NCBI GenBank assembly: GCA_019634635.1
Contig: JAHCBB010000003.1
Location: forward strand, 1 to 64,000
DNA from: Verrucomicrobiia bacterium
Lineage (GTDB): Bacteria > Verrucomicrobiota > Verrucomicrobiia > Limisphaerales > UBA9464
DNA: 64,000 bases
Direction of reading: 5' to 3'
Shown here piece by piece: positions 25,913 to 34,979 of the stretch (position 1 is the stretch's first letter; every line of letters starts with the position of its first letter). The position numbers and the translations under genes are program-made. A model generated the notes under the pieces. It was not told the origin of the DNA. It saw only the letters and a program-made list of their open reading frames with translations, and made no database searches.

Positions 25913-26749
25913 TCAGGGCGCACCCGATCCGGACTCCCGGACCCAAATGAACAGGTGTCCGCCAGAAAACGGGAGCCGAACACTGGCTGGTCCGGAGGCC
26001 GAAACCACCATGATCTGGACGGGTTCATACGGGCCGGAAACATGGGAGCCTCCGAGAACATGGTAGGTCCTTCCCGCCCGCGCCAGCCAGGTCAGTTCGA
26101 TTTCGGAGAACCCGGCCATCGTCCCCATCAGCCGGAAGCCGGGCGCCTCGTCGGCACCTCCCCTGCCGGCGGCCAGATCCCACCAGGCCCGGATTTCGGC
26201 AGCGGGCATTCCGGACCGACTCCACTCCGTGTAACTCCACTGGATCGCGGAGAAGGTCAGACAGATCTCTTCGCCGCCAGGTCTCGCGGTCCGCGCTGCG
26301 GTTCCCGAGGACTGAATGCTCCTGACCAGCACATTGGTCAGCGAGATGCTGTAGAAGCGCAGACGTTCCGGATCCGCCGTTACGAACTCCAATCGTGCCT
26401 GCGACAGCCGGGTCCCGCGCGCGCAATGTTGCAACAGCAACGGGGTCGCCCGGTCGGTGGACTTGGAAATGCAGATGCCTTCGAAGGCTGGGCGGCGGAT
26501 GGCAGGGTCCGCATCCACTCGGTTGGAAAAGCCGTGGATCCGGATCCAGTCCTGATGGGACACCTCCTCGGCGTCGCCGGGAATTCCGGTGATTTCCAGA
26601 TAACCATCGAAAGTCGGCCCGGAAGCCAGAACACCCGCCACGACGAGCCCCGCGGCGCAAGCCCGGACGACCCCCCGTCGAATCCCAGGTGGGAAGGCCC
26701 GCCCGGCCGGCGGCGCGAAGCCGGGCTCAAGGGGTGCCCCGGACAACAT
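25913..26749 (-). CDS. exported Hcp-family protein (second copy)
   Basis: A 278-residue protein with an Hcp fold (PF05638), the family of the type VI secretion tube. A hydrophobic segment at about residues 28-44 ([16 protein letters not shown]) looks like a signal peptide, which is not found in true T6SS Hcp. The Hcp core is recognisable as [55 protein letters not shown] and AIQWSYTEW. The C-terminal 80 residues form an extra beta module with [17 protein letters not shown]. The ATG at 26749 overlaps the preceding gene by 23 bases and has a GGGAG five bases upstream. A paralogue of the next gene, though diverged. Confidence 0.75.
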   Translation of the reverse strand: MLSGAPLEPGFAPPAGRAFPPGIRRGVVRACAAGLVVAGVLASGPTFDGYLEITGIPGDAEEVSHQDWIRIHGFSNRVDADPAIRRPAFEGICISKSTDRATPLLLQHCARGTRLSQARLEFVTADPERLRFYSISLTNVLVRSIQSSGTAARTARPGGEEICLTFSAIQWSYTEWSRSGMPAAEIRAWWDLAAGRGGADEAPGFRLMGTMAGFSEIELTWLARAGRTYHVLGGSHVSGPYEPVQIMVVSASGPASVRLPFSGGHLFIWVRESGSGAP

Positions 26750-27284
26750 CCCAGCTCCCTTCCACCGGGGCGCCCGTGCTGCCATTCCGGTCTTGAGGCG
26801 TATAGACCCACTCGATTCTGCCGAATCCGAGCGCCAGCGTCTCGACCGGCGGGCCGCCATCGTCGCCGGCAACCCCGGCCGTGCCCACACTGACGATCCG
26901 TACGTCGGTCAGCTTGACCTGATAGAACACAGTGCCCGCCGGCCCCGAATTTCGAAGGGTCAGGACGGCGTTCCGAAAATGGGCTCCCTGCGCGGCGCGC
27001 TGATGGAGGACTGGCGTGGCCCTGTCGAGCCGCCGGGTGATCGTCAGCTCGGACAGGACGGGTTTGGACGCTCCTCCCGCGCCCGCTCCGCCGGGCGACG
27101 GCGTTGCGTGGACAATTCCGTGGGAGAAGGACAACACCTCCATTTCGCCCTGATGGCGGGCATCCACGGCGTCGCCCCTCACCCCATCCATCATCAAGAA
27201 CGCCTCGATGGCGGCGGCCGCCGGATTGGAGATCCCCAGCGCGAGAATCGCCACCAGGAGCCTTGCTGGAACGATCATCCTCAT
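26727..27284 (-). CDS. exported Hcp-family protein (first copy)
   Basis: A 185-residue Hcp-family protein with a signal peptide (MRMIVPARLLVAILALGISN, cleavage near PAAAA-IE). The mature part shows the full Hcp pattern: IEAFLMMDGVRGDAVD, MEVLSFSHGI, LSELTITRRLDRATPVLHQRA (cited in parts), HFRNAVLTLRNSG, FYQVKLTDVRIVSVG and FGRIEWVYTPQ. A cleavable signal suggests a role outside the cytoplasm, not as a T6SS tube subunit, and no other T6SS gene is present. ATG at 27284 chosen for the signal peptide; the frame is open upstream without family similarity. First gene of the three-gene group that ends in the prepilin-like protein. Confidence 0.8.
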   Translation of the reverse strand: MRMIVPARLLVAILALGISNPAAAAIEAFLMMDGVRGDAVDARHQGEMEVLSFSHGIVHATPSPGGAGAGGASKPVLSELTITRRLDRATPVLHQRAAQGAHFRNAVLTLRNSGPAGTVFYQVKLTDVRIVSVGTAGVAGDDGGPPVETLALGFGRIEWVYTPQDRNGSTGAPVEGSWDVVRGTP

Positions 27285-27574
27285 CCCAACGCAGGCTATC
27301 CCCCGGCTCCGAAATATTCCAAGTGCAATTACCCGCGCTGCGCAGCAGGGCCGGGCTCCCGTGGGTTGCACCCCGGAAAATGAGTTAATTGTCCGGGACC
27401 GGGTCCGGCGAGGTGAGTTCGCCACAGCGGTTTGTGCCGAGATGGGGATGAAGATGTCCCGGGCCGTTGTCCATTACGGACGGCTGCGATCGTCCGCACC
27501 TCCACGCCACGACGCGATTCGTCGGGAATGTGGTGCCTTTCCACAGGTTGTCGTCCGGCGCAGGATCGCTCCTG

Positions 27575-28798
27575 ATGCGGATCGGATACGTCGGAATGGT
27601 ACTGGTATGGCTGGCGGGCGCGGATGTCGGGCCACTCCGGGCGCATCCGTTTCTTCAGAATTCCTGGTGGGTGATGGTCGAGACCAACCGCCTCGTGATG
27701 CGGGTGAGTGCCACGCTGCGCGAGGTGGCGGTGACGCAGGGTCTGGGAGGCTCCGATCAGGCGGTGCCGCTGGACCGGTTGATGACCGCGTTGTCCCGAC
27801 ACGGGGATCACATGGTGGAGGCGCTTCGCGTGGAGGCGGACGGGCATCCGCTGATCGGTGAGCTGCTGGACTACCAGTTGCGGGCGGAGGGGAGCGCGCT
27901 GGTGCCGGAAGATTCCCCGCTGTTTCCTGATGAGACCCACGCGACGTTTGACCTCGAGTATCCGCTCGGCGCGGGTGGTCCGCCGGCCGAGCTCCAGTTT
28001 GGACATCGGACGCTCAGCCGGTTCGAGTACGCGCCGGGAATTCCCTGGGACGTGACGTACCGGTTGGTGGTCAAGGATGCGGCGTCTCGGGATCTGGCGG
28101 CGGGGTTGGTGCGGGCGGACCTGCCGTACTTCCTGGAGCTGGCCCCTGCGGTCGCGGCGATGCCGGAGTCTCCGCCGCGCCACGCCGCCGCCGTGATGGA
28201 CGCCTTTGATCCCTCCACCGCGGCGGTGCCGTTTGGCGCCTATCTGCGCCTGGGTGTGGATCACATCGTCACCGGCTACGATCACCTGCTGTTCCTGGCG
28301 GCGTTGGCGCTGGCGGCCGCGACCCTGGGCGATTTCCTCAAACTGATCGCCGCCTTCACCGTCGCCCACTCGATCACCGTGACCCTGGCGGCTCTGGAGG
28401 TGGTCCGCATTCCGGCCTGGTTTGTCGAACCCTTCATCGCGGCCAGCATCGTATTTGTGGCCGTCGAGAATCTGGTGTCGCCCCGGCGGGTTTCAGCGCC
28501 CTCGCGGCTGGCGGTGGCCTTCGGATTCGGTCTGATCCACGGCCTTGGATTTGCCCGTGGCTTTGGCGAGTCGCTGGGGAGCACCGGGGGCGGTGCAAAG
28601 GCACTGGCCATCATGGCATTCTGCCTGGGCGTCGAGCTCGGGCATGTGGCCCTGGGGTTGCCCTTCTGGGGGTTGCTGCGTGCCGGCACGGCCGAGTTTG
28701 GCGACCGGTTCGGCCTGCGCTGCCGGCGCTGGGGATCCGTACTCATCGCGATGGGCGGCACCTGGTTTTTCGTCGCCGCGTTGCGCGAGTTTCTGTGA
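27575..28798 (+). CDS. HupE/UreJ-family membrane protein
   Basis: A 407-residue protein with a signal peptide, an extracytoplasmic N-terminal domain (about residues 25-225) and a C-terminal HupE/UreJ membrane domain. The hallmark GVDHIVTGYDHLLFLAAL is near residue 230-250, followed by TVAHSITVTLAAL, VAVENLVSP, GFGLIHGLGFA and LGVELGHVAL, giving six or seven membrane spans with conserved histidines. Members are implicated in nickel or cobalt uptake for hydrogenase or urease; no hydrogenase or urease gene is present in this window, so the metal and role are open. ATG at 27575, with AGGA eight bases upstream. Convergent with the transglutaminase gene. Confidence 0.85.
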   Translation: MRIGYVGMVLVWLAGADVGPLRAHPFLQNSWWVMVETNRLVMRVSATLREVAVTQGLGGSDQAVPLDRLMTALSRHGDHMVEALRVEADGHPLIGELLDYQLRAEGSALVPEDSPLFPDETHATFDLEYPLGAGGPPAELQFGHRTLSRFEYAPGIPWDVTYRLVVKDAASRDLAAGLVRADLPYFLELAPAVAAMPESPPRHAAAVMDAFDPSTAAVPFGAYLRLGVDHIVTGYDHLLFLAALALAAATLGDFLKLIAAFTVAHSITVTLAALEVVRIPAWFVEPFIAASIVFVAVENLVSPRRVSAPSRLAVAFGFGLIHGLGFARGFGESLGSTGGGAKALAIMAFCLGVELGHVALGLPFWGLLRAGTAEFGDRFGLRCRRWGSVLIAMGGTWFFVAALREFL

Positions 28799-28807
28799 CC
28801 TGGTTCG

Positions 28808-28824
28808 CGCCGCCGACGGCGGCG
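28808..28824. terminator. GC-rich hairpin between convergent genes
   Basis: CGCCGCC (28808-28814) and GGCGGCG (28818-28824) form a 7-bp stem with a three-base loop, ten bases after the stop of the HupE-like gene and eleven before that of the transglutaminase gene. Without a T-tract it is only a possible bidirectional terminator. Confidence 0.35.
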
Positions 28825-28834
28825 GCAGGTGTGA

Positions 28835-31800
28835 TCAAGCCCTGTAACGCAGATCGAGAGTAAACGGAAACTCCCGGTTGCGCGGCAGCGGGCCGGGAGT
28901 CCCGGTGCCTTGGGTGTGTCCGTGAACTTCAAACCGGGACAACCGCCGGCTCTCGGCCTCGTACGCATTCACCGGGAAGGTGCTGTAGCTGCGCCCCCCC
29001 GGGTGGACGACATGGTAGGTGCATCCCCCAAGGCTGCGTCCGTTCCAGGTGTCGAAGAGGTCCACCCGGAGCGGTGAGTGTACTCCGATGGTCGGCTGGA
29101 GGCAGTTCGGCGGCTGCCAGGCGCGATAGCGGACTCCGGCGACCGCCTCGCCGTTCGTACCGGTGGGATGCATCGGAAGCCGGCGCCCGTTCACCGTGAG
29201 CGCGAACCGGTCGCCGATCATTCCCTGGGCCTTGACTTGCAGCCGCTCCAGGGAGCTGTCCACAAATCGGACCGTGCCGCCGGGTGAAGGCTCCTCCCCG
29301 AGGACATGCCACGGCTCGAGGGCCGACCTCAATTCGACGCGGATGTCGCGCTGGGCAAAATCGCCGATCCTGGGAAAACGGAATTCGAAATGGGGTGCGA
29401 ACCACTCCGGCTCAAAGGGGTAGCCGGCATCCCCGAGTTCCCGGAGCACCTCCCGGAAGTCCGTCTCGCAGAAGTGGGGGAGGAGCCAGCGGTCGTGCAG
29501 ATCGGTGCCCCATCGGACCGGGCCGTTGCGATAGGGCTCCCGCCAGAACCGGGCGATGAGTCCGCGCAGCAACAGGTGCTGCGCGAGGCTCATGCGGGCA
29601 TGCGGCGGCATCTCGAACGCGCGCATCTCGATCAGGCCCAGGCGTCCGCCGGCGGCGTCCGGCGGATACAGCTTGTCCATGCTGAACTCGGACCGGTGCG
29701 TGTTGCCGGTGGCATCCACGAGGAGGTTGCGGAACAGCCGGTCCACCATCCAGGGAGCGGTGGACCCCTTGCCGAGGGCGATCTGACGGTCGAGTTCCTG
29801 GAAGGCAATTTCCAGTTCGTAGAGTGCGTCGTGACGCGCCTCGTCCACCCGGGGGGCCTGGCTCGTCGGACCAACGAACAGGCTGCTGAAGAGCCAGCTG
29901 AGGGAGGGGTGATTCTGCCAGTAGGCCAGCAGGGAGCGGAGCAGGTCGGGACGCCTGAGGACGGGGGAGTCGGCGGGCGTCTCGCCGCCAATCAGGATAT
30001 GATTGCCGCCACCGGTCCCGGTGTGGCGTCCATCGAGCATGAATTTCTCGGTTCCCAGCCGCGTTTGCCGCGCCTCCTCGTAAAGCACCTCGGTCCGGTG
30101 CACCAGTTCGTTCCAGGAGGCACTGGGGTGGAGATTGACCTCAATGACCCCGGGGTCGGGGGTGACCGCAAGCTTCTGGAGGCGCGGGTCTCGCGGCGGC
30201 GGCTCCCCCTCGATGATCACCGGAATTCCCATGCCCGCCACGGTGGATTCGAGTGCGGCGACGAGATCCAGGTAGTCCTCCGCGGTGGCCGCCGGTGGCA
30301 GGAACACGTGCAGACGCCCCTCGCGCGGTTCAATGCAAAGAGCCGTCCGGATGACCCACGGCGCGCTTTCATTTGGCCCCGGCTGGCGGGATGCCGCCTC
30401 TGCGGATGCCGCGGCCCGATCCCTGGCGGAATCCCCGAGGGACTGCGCCCGCCCACCCTGACCGAAATCCGGAGGCATCGGGGTGGTTCCGGTGCGTACG
30501 AAGCGTTGAGCGGCTCGTTCCGGTCCGTAGGGGAACTCGCGAGGCAGGGGGGGCAGTTTGCCGGTGGGATCCTGCGGCCAGACCCACGGATAGTCCCGCT
30601 CGGAGACCCACGGGATGGAATCCAGCGGCAGCCGCAGGCCCATGGGCGAATCGCCGGGCAGCAGCCAGAGGGTTTCTCCGTCGCGGAGGAACCAGGATCC
30701 GGAGACCCAGCCCCGTTCTGTTTCGGCCCGTTCCCGTCGCAGCGGGAGGGCAAATCCCACGATGTCGCCCAGACCCTTTTGGAAGAGGCGCGCGAGCCGG
30801 TCGCGCTCCAGCGGGTTCTTGAGTTGGGACTGCGCCGGCGTGACGTTGGAGGGGAGGCGACGCTCCTTCCATGTGTAGTAGAAGATGTCCTCGTAGGCGG
30901 GAATCAGGTGCCGGGGATCCGTCCCGAGAGTTTCGCAGAGCCGGCGCGCCAGCTCCCGTGCTTCCGGGATTCCGTGTCCGTAATCCCTGGACTCATCGGC
31001 GATCAGCGACTCGTCGCGCCACACCGGGACGCCGTCCCGGCGCCAGTACGCGGCGAGTGCCCAGCGGGGCAGGGGCTCGCCCGGATACCATTTCCCCTGG
31101 CCGTAGTGGAGCAGGGCGCCCGGGGCGAACTGGCGACGGAGCCTCTGGATCAAGGTTCCCGACAGCTGACGTTTGCGGGGCGAGGTGGCGGTGAAGTTCC
31201 ATTCCGGCCCGTCGGGGTCGTCCACGGACACAAACGTGGGTTCGCCTCCCATGGTCAGGCGGACATCCTGACGTTGGAGATCCTCGTCAATGGCCAGCCC
31301 CAGGGCATGGATTCGCTGCCACTGGTCCTCGCGATAGGGTTTGGTCACCCGGGGTGACTCGAAGATCCGGGTGACCCGCATTTCGTGCTCGAGGGTGGAC
31401 CGGCACTCCCCGACGACTCCGGTCACCGGTGCGGCCGTGGAGGGTTCGGGGGTGCAGGACAACGGGATATGGCCCTCGCCGGCAAGCAGGCCCGAGGTGG
31501 GATCGAATCCAATCCATCCCGCCCCCGGCAGATACACTTCACACCAGGCGTGGAGGTCGGTGAAATCCGCGGTCGGTCCCGAAGGCCCATCGAGTGCCTT
31601 CACGTCGGGGGCCAACTGGACGAGGTAGCCGCTGACGAATCGTGCTGCGAAGCCGAGATGGCGGAGCAATTGCACCAGCAGCCATCCGGAATCGCGGCAG
31701 GAGCCGGTGCCCAGGGAGAGCGTTTCCTCGGGAGATTGCACGCCCGGTTCCAGCCGGATGACATAGCGCACACTGGACTGGAGTCGCTGGTTGATGGCGA

Positions 31801-32362
31801 CCAGAAGATCCAGGGTCCGAAGGCGGGACCCGTTGCCGGGCGCGGGCGGATGCGTTTCCGGGGGCATCTGACCGCCGTCGTGATGGACGTCGGCGCGATG
31901 CCCACCTTCCGGCGCGGGCACGTGGGGCAGGGATTCCGGATGGCGCACAAGGTCGCGCCGGATGCCGTCAATGCACTGCCGCAGGGCCGGGGTCAGGGGC
32001 GCCGCCTCCAGGAACGGGGCGAGGTCCTTTCGCAGGGAGGGTTCGTAGGCGAAGGGGTAGTGCGTTGCGGATTCCTCGACAAAAAAGTCGAACGGATTGT
32101 AAACGGCCATTTCGGCGATGACCTCCACCTCGATGCTGAGGTGGGACATCCGGTCCGGGAACACCAGGCGGGCGTTCCAGTTGGAGAAGGGATCCTGCTG
32201 CCAGTTGATGAAATGTTCCCCGCCGGTGACCTTCTGGGAGAAGCTGAGGATCCGGGACCGGCAATGGGGTGCGGGCCGCAGGCGGATCACGTGGGGGCCA
32301 TGGTCCACCGGACGATCGTAGGTGTACCGGGTGGCATGCTGGAGGCTGACGTGGATGGGCAT
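28835..32362 (-). CDS. transglutaminase / DUF2126 protein
   Basis: A 1175-residue cytoplasmic protein with two halves. Residues 1-300 are a bacterial transglutaminase-like cysteine protease domain: the N-terminal Bact_transglu_N region (VSLQHATRYTYDRPV), C222 in GSCRDSGW, H271 in DLHAWCEVY and D287 in WIGFDPTSG form the catalytic triad. From about residue 350 it is DUF2126 (LTMGGEPTFVSVDDPDGPEW, then GKWYPGEPLPRWAL, GGGNHILIGG and WGTDLHDRWLLPHF). This two-part architecture is found with circularly permuted ATP-grasp and alpha-E proteins and is thought to belong to a peptide synthesis or modification system. It follows the phosphofructokinase gene after 36 bases and is last in the operon. Confidence 0.93.
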   Translation of the reverse strand: MPIHVSLQHATRYTYDRPVDHGPHVIRLRPAPHCRSRILSFSQKVTGGEHFINWQQDPFSNWNARLVFPDRMSHLSIEVEVIAEMAVYNPFDFFVEESATHYPFAYEPSLRKDLAPFLEAAPLTPALRQCIDGIRRDLVRHPESLPHVPAPEGGHRADVHHDGGQMPPETHPPAPGNGSRLRTLDLLVAINQRLQSSVRYVIRLEPGVQSPEETLSLGTGSCRDSGWLLVQLLRHLGFAARFVSGYLVQLAPDVKALDGPSGPTADFTDLHAWCEVYLPGAGWIGFDPTSGLLAGEGHIPLSCTPEPSTAAPVTGVVGECRSTLEHEMRVTRIFESPRVTKPYREDQWQRIHALGLAIDEDLQRQDVRLTMGGEPTFVSVDDPDGPEWNFTATSPRKRQLSGTLIQRLRRQFAPGALLHYGQGKWYPGEPLPRWALAAYWRRDGVPVWRDESLIADESRDYGHGIPEARELARRLCETLGTDPRHLIPAYEDIFYYTWKERRLPSNVTPAQSQLKNPLERDRLARLFQKGLGDIVGFALPLRRERAETERGWVSGSWFLRDGETLWLLPGDSPMGLRLPLDSIPWVSERDYPWVWPQDPTGKLPPLPREFPYGPERAAQRFVRTGTTPMPPDFGQGGRAQSLGDSARDRAAASAEAASRQPGPNESAPWVIRTALCIEPREGRLHVFLPPAATAEDYLDLVAALESTVAGMGIPVIIEGEPPPRDPRLQKLAVTPDPGVIEVNLHPSASWNELVHRTEVLYEEARQTRLGTEKFMLDGRHTGTGGGNHILIGGETPADSPVLRRPDLLRSLLAYWQNHPSLSWLFSSLFVGPTSQAPRVDEARHDALYELEIAFQELDRQIALGKGSTAPWMVDRLFRNLLVDATGNTHRSEFSMDKLYPPDAAGGRLGLIEMRAFEMPPHARMSLAQHLLLRGLIARFWREPYRNGPVRWGTDLHDRWLLPHFCETDFREVLRELGDAGYPFEPEWFAPHFEFRFPRIGDFAQRDIRVELRSALEPWHVLGEEPSPGGTVRFVDSSLERLQVKAQGMIGDRFALTVNGRRLPMHPTGTNGEAVAGVRYRAWQPPNCLQPTIGVHSPLRVDLFDTWNGRSLGGCTYHVVHPGGRSYSTFPVNAYEAESRRLSRFEVHGHTQGTGTPGPLPRNREFPFTLDLRYRA

Positions 32363-32398
32363 GGAATGGGGGGGGACTTCGGGGGGAGGACGTGGGAA

Positions 32399-33799
32399 TC
32401 AGCCGGTGGACGGTGCCGCCTCCAGGTACCGGATCCGTTTGTTCACGTCGGTGTTGATGGAGTGATAGGGCTGCGTGAGGTTTGCGGGCGCAAACAACGT
32501 CTGGCGCAGATGCTCGGTGTCATCGTTGCCGATCGCGTCGGTGAAGATGGGGATGAGATACTCGATGCCGGTCCGGGAGGGCTTCATCAGCACCGGATCA
32601 TAGAGCTCCGGGTGCACTTGCCGTGCATGAATCAATCCCCAGCGGTCGCGGAACCGGTTCGCATCGTGGCCCCGGACGTGGAAGCCCTGCCGCGCGCTGT
32701 ACTGCAGCACGGCGACGGCGTTGTTGCGTCCGTCGAGGAGCAGCTCGACCGCCTGGGCGCCGAGTTGCGCCGCGTAAAACCGGTCGAAGCGGATCGGGCG
32801 GCCGCCGCGCTGCGTGTGGCCGACCTTCCGTGTGAAGATCGCCTCGCGGGCGGTGTCGCCGCGCCGATACAGCTGAAAGTACCGGTCCCCGATCATCTGG
32901 ATCATGCGGTTCCGCAACGCCTCGCCGGCACCGCTGAGCACCACGTTGCCCGCGGGATCCGATGACCGGGTCTCCGCGCCGAGTTCGCGTCCCTGGGCGT
33001 CCACGATCCCCTCGCCGCAGACGATCACCACATTCTTCTGCAGGTCGTAGATGTGCTTGACCCGTTCCACCAGTCGCTCGAGGTCGAGCGGGGATTCCGG
33101 GACCAGGACGATGTCTGGACGCCCGTAGGTGGAACCCAGGGCGAGATAGCCGGAGTGACGGCCCATGACCTCGACGATGGCGATGCGCCGATGGCTTTCG
33201 GCGGTGGTGCGAATCCGTTCAACGCCGCTGGCGGACACGAACACGGCCGTCGCATAGCCCGGCGTCGCGTAATTGACGATCTGGTCGAGGTCGAAGACGG
33301 CACGCGACTCGGTCCTCCGGTAGCGATGCCCGGACGTTGCCGACGGATCCGGGATCCGTGCCCATTCGTCCGGTTCGCCGGGGTGGTTGAGTCCGAGATC
33401 GTTGTCAATCGTCTTGGGGGCCAGAACGGTCGGCAGCCGGTCCGCGAGAGGCTGCAGGCCGTTGAGCGTGCCGTCCCCACCCACGCAGATCAGGCCCTCG
33501 ATCCGCAGCTGCCGGAGGCGGTGGGCGATCTCGTCGAGCTGCGCGGTCTGCGAGGGATCCACGTAATCCCGGGAGGAGCCCAGCAATGTGCCGCCCTTGG
33601 TCGGGTCCAGTTCCGGAATCTCCTGGTACAACGGGTTCAGGAGCAGGTGGGGGACCCGGGGGTTGAAGAGGCTGTTGAACCCCTTGATGAGGCCAACAAT
33701 CTCCACGCGCAGCTGGTTGGCCCTGGCGACAGCGCCGGCGATGGTGGCATTGAGGGCAGGGGTGTCGCCGCCTGCGGTGAGAATTCCGATGCGCTTCAT
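32399..33799 (-). CDS. pfkA: 6-phosphofructokinase
   Basis: A 466-residue phosphofructokinase, which phosphorylates fructose 6-phosphate in glycolysis. The nucleotide-binding start GILTAGGDTPALNA, CVGGDGTLNG, the catalytic PKTIDND and VMGRHSGYLA are all present. In E. coli numbering it combines Gly104 (GGDGT, as in ATP enzymes) with Lys124 (PKTIDND, as in pyrophosphate enzymes), so the phosphate donor is not settled; ATP is more likely because of the glycine. It has a C-terminal extension compared with E. coli PfkA (320 residues). It lies between the alpha-E gene (38 bases) and the transglutaminase gene (36 bases), which is not its usual place. Confidence 0.93.
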   Translation of the reverse strand: MKRIGILTAGGDTPALNATIAGAVARANQLRVEIVGLIKGFNSLFNPRVPHLLLNPLYQEIPELDPTKGGTLLGSSRDYVDPSQTAQLDEIAHRLRQLRIEGLICVGGDGTLNGLQPLADRLPTVLAPKTIDNDLGLNHPGEPDEWARIPDPSATSGHRYRRTESRAVFDLDQIVNYATPGYATAVFVSASGVERIRTTAESHRRIAIVEVMGRHSGYLALGSTYGRPDIVLVPESPLDLERLVERVKHIYDLQKNVVIVCGEGIVDAQGRELGAETRSSDPAGNVVLSGAGEALRNRMIQMIGDRYFQLYRRGDTAREAIFTRKVGHTQRGGRPIRFDRFYAAQLGAQAVELLLDGRNNAVAVLQYSARQGFHVRGHDANRFRDRWGLIHARQVHPELYDPVLMKPSRTGIEYLIPIFTDAIGNDDTEHLRQTLFAPANLTQPYHSINTDVNKRIRYLEAAPSTG

Positions 33800-33837
33800 G
33801 GTGGGGAGACCGCGGTGGACGAAGGGAGGGCGCCGGA

Positions 33838-34917
33838 TCAGGAGCCCGGGCCGCGGGGTCGCTGCGGCGGGGCGGGGGATGGTCTCCCGTGAACGGCCCG
33901 TCGCTGCTGCTGTTGCTCCTCCTGCTGGACGAATTGCTCCTCGTCGAAACCGGCAAAGGAGAGGAAGAAATACGAGGTGAACAGCGCGTCTCCGATGCAA
34001 TTGAGCTTGAGTTGCAGTCCGTCGAGGTAGCGGTGCAATCCCATGCTGAAGAGTTCGTCCACGGTGCTGAACTGGAGCTCGGCGAGGAGTCGTCCGGCCA
34101 GTTTCTCGGCGTCGTTGACAAAGCGGCCCTCGGGCACCCCGGAGATGTGCCGGAGTGCGGTGTTGAGCTCCCCGGCGCAGAAGCGGACCGATCGCGGGAA
34201 GTCCTCGTTGAAGATCAGGAACTCGGTGACGAGCCGCGGGTGCACCTCGGCGCCGTGGATGGACTTGAAGGCGTCCCAGGCGCTGCAGGAGCGCAGCACG
34301 GCCGACCATTCGAGGGACTCGGCCTGGCTGATGGACTTGGGCATCCCGCGCTCGGGCAGGGTGCGGTGACGCAGGTCGAGGATCCGGGTCGTCTTGTCGG
34401 CACGCTCGAGAAACTTGCCGATCTGGGTGAACTGCCAGCCCTGGTTGTGCAGCAGTGTGGCATAGGTGATGCCGATCATCTGCAGGGAACTGGCCTTGAT
34501 CTGCTCAAAGAAATCGCTGGGGCTCTGGCGCCAGACGCGGCGGGCATCGGGCGAGGTGACGAAGAGGTACAACCGGTTGAGTTCCTCCCAGAGCTCGATG
34601 GTGATCTGGTCGCGGACCATGCGCGCGTTTTCGCGGGCCTGGCAGATGGACTGGACGAGGGAGTTGGGATTGTCGGGCTGGAACAGGAGGAACTCCGTGA
34701 CCGACTCCGCGGTGGCCTTGGCGTGGAGCTTGAAGAAGGCCTCCTCGTCGCCGGTGGTCTGCACAATGGGCAGCCATTGCTCGGCGATCCGCTCCTCGTC
34801 CAGGTTCCGGAAATCCAGCAGCAACTGGAGGTTGGTGTCCACCAACCGCGCGATGTTTTCGGCGCGCTCGGTGTGGCGGGACATCCAGTACAGGCAGTTG
34901 GCGACGCGGCTCAGCAT
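33838..34917 (-). CDS. alpha-E domain protein (DUF403)
   Basis: A 359-residue, almost wholly helical protein of the alpha-E family. It begins with the family signature MLSRVANCLYWMSRHTERAENIARLVDTN (cited in parts: ANCLYWMSRHTERAEN), then has WEELNRLYLF, GQ-like FTQIGKFLERADKTTRILDLR and FLIFNEDFPRSVRFC. The C-terminus ends in a glutamine- and proline-rich tail (EEQQQQRRA), which is a local addition. Alpha-E proteins accompany ATP-grasp and transglutaminase partners and may bring substrates together; no activity is known. It starts 62 bases after the ATP-grasp gene. Confidence 0.93.
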   Translation of the reverse strand: MLSRVANCLYWMSRHTERAENIARLVDTNLQLLLDFRNLDEERIAEQWLPIVQTTGDEEAFFKLHAKATAESVTEFLLFQPDNPNSLVQSICQARENARMVRDQITIELWEELNRLYLFVTSPDARRVWRQSPSDFFEQIKASSLQMIGITYATLLHNQGWQFTQIGKFLERADKTTRILDLRHRTLPERGMPKSISQAESLEWSAVLRSCSAWDAFKSIHGAEVHPRLVTEFLIFNEDFPRSVRFCAGELNTALRHISGVPEGRFVNDAEKLAGRLLAELQFSTVDELFSMGLHRYLDGLQLKLNCIGDALFTSYFFLSFAGFDEEQFVQQEEQQQQRRAVHGRPSPAPPQRPRGPGS

Positions 34918-34979
34918 GGTTCAGTTCGGGATCGGGGCCGGAGTTCGGTGGGGCGTGGCGGGGTGCATGGGCGTGGCGG

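Noticed and set aside
24949..27284. Type VI secretion system locus
   Set aside because: Hcp-fold proteins are present but both appear exported and no TssB, TssC, VgrG or ClpV gene is seen; ClpB at 56157 is a standard disaggregase.
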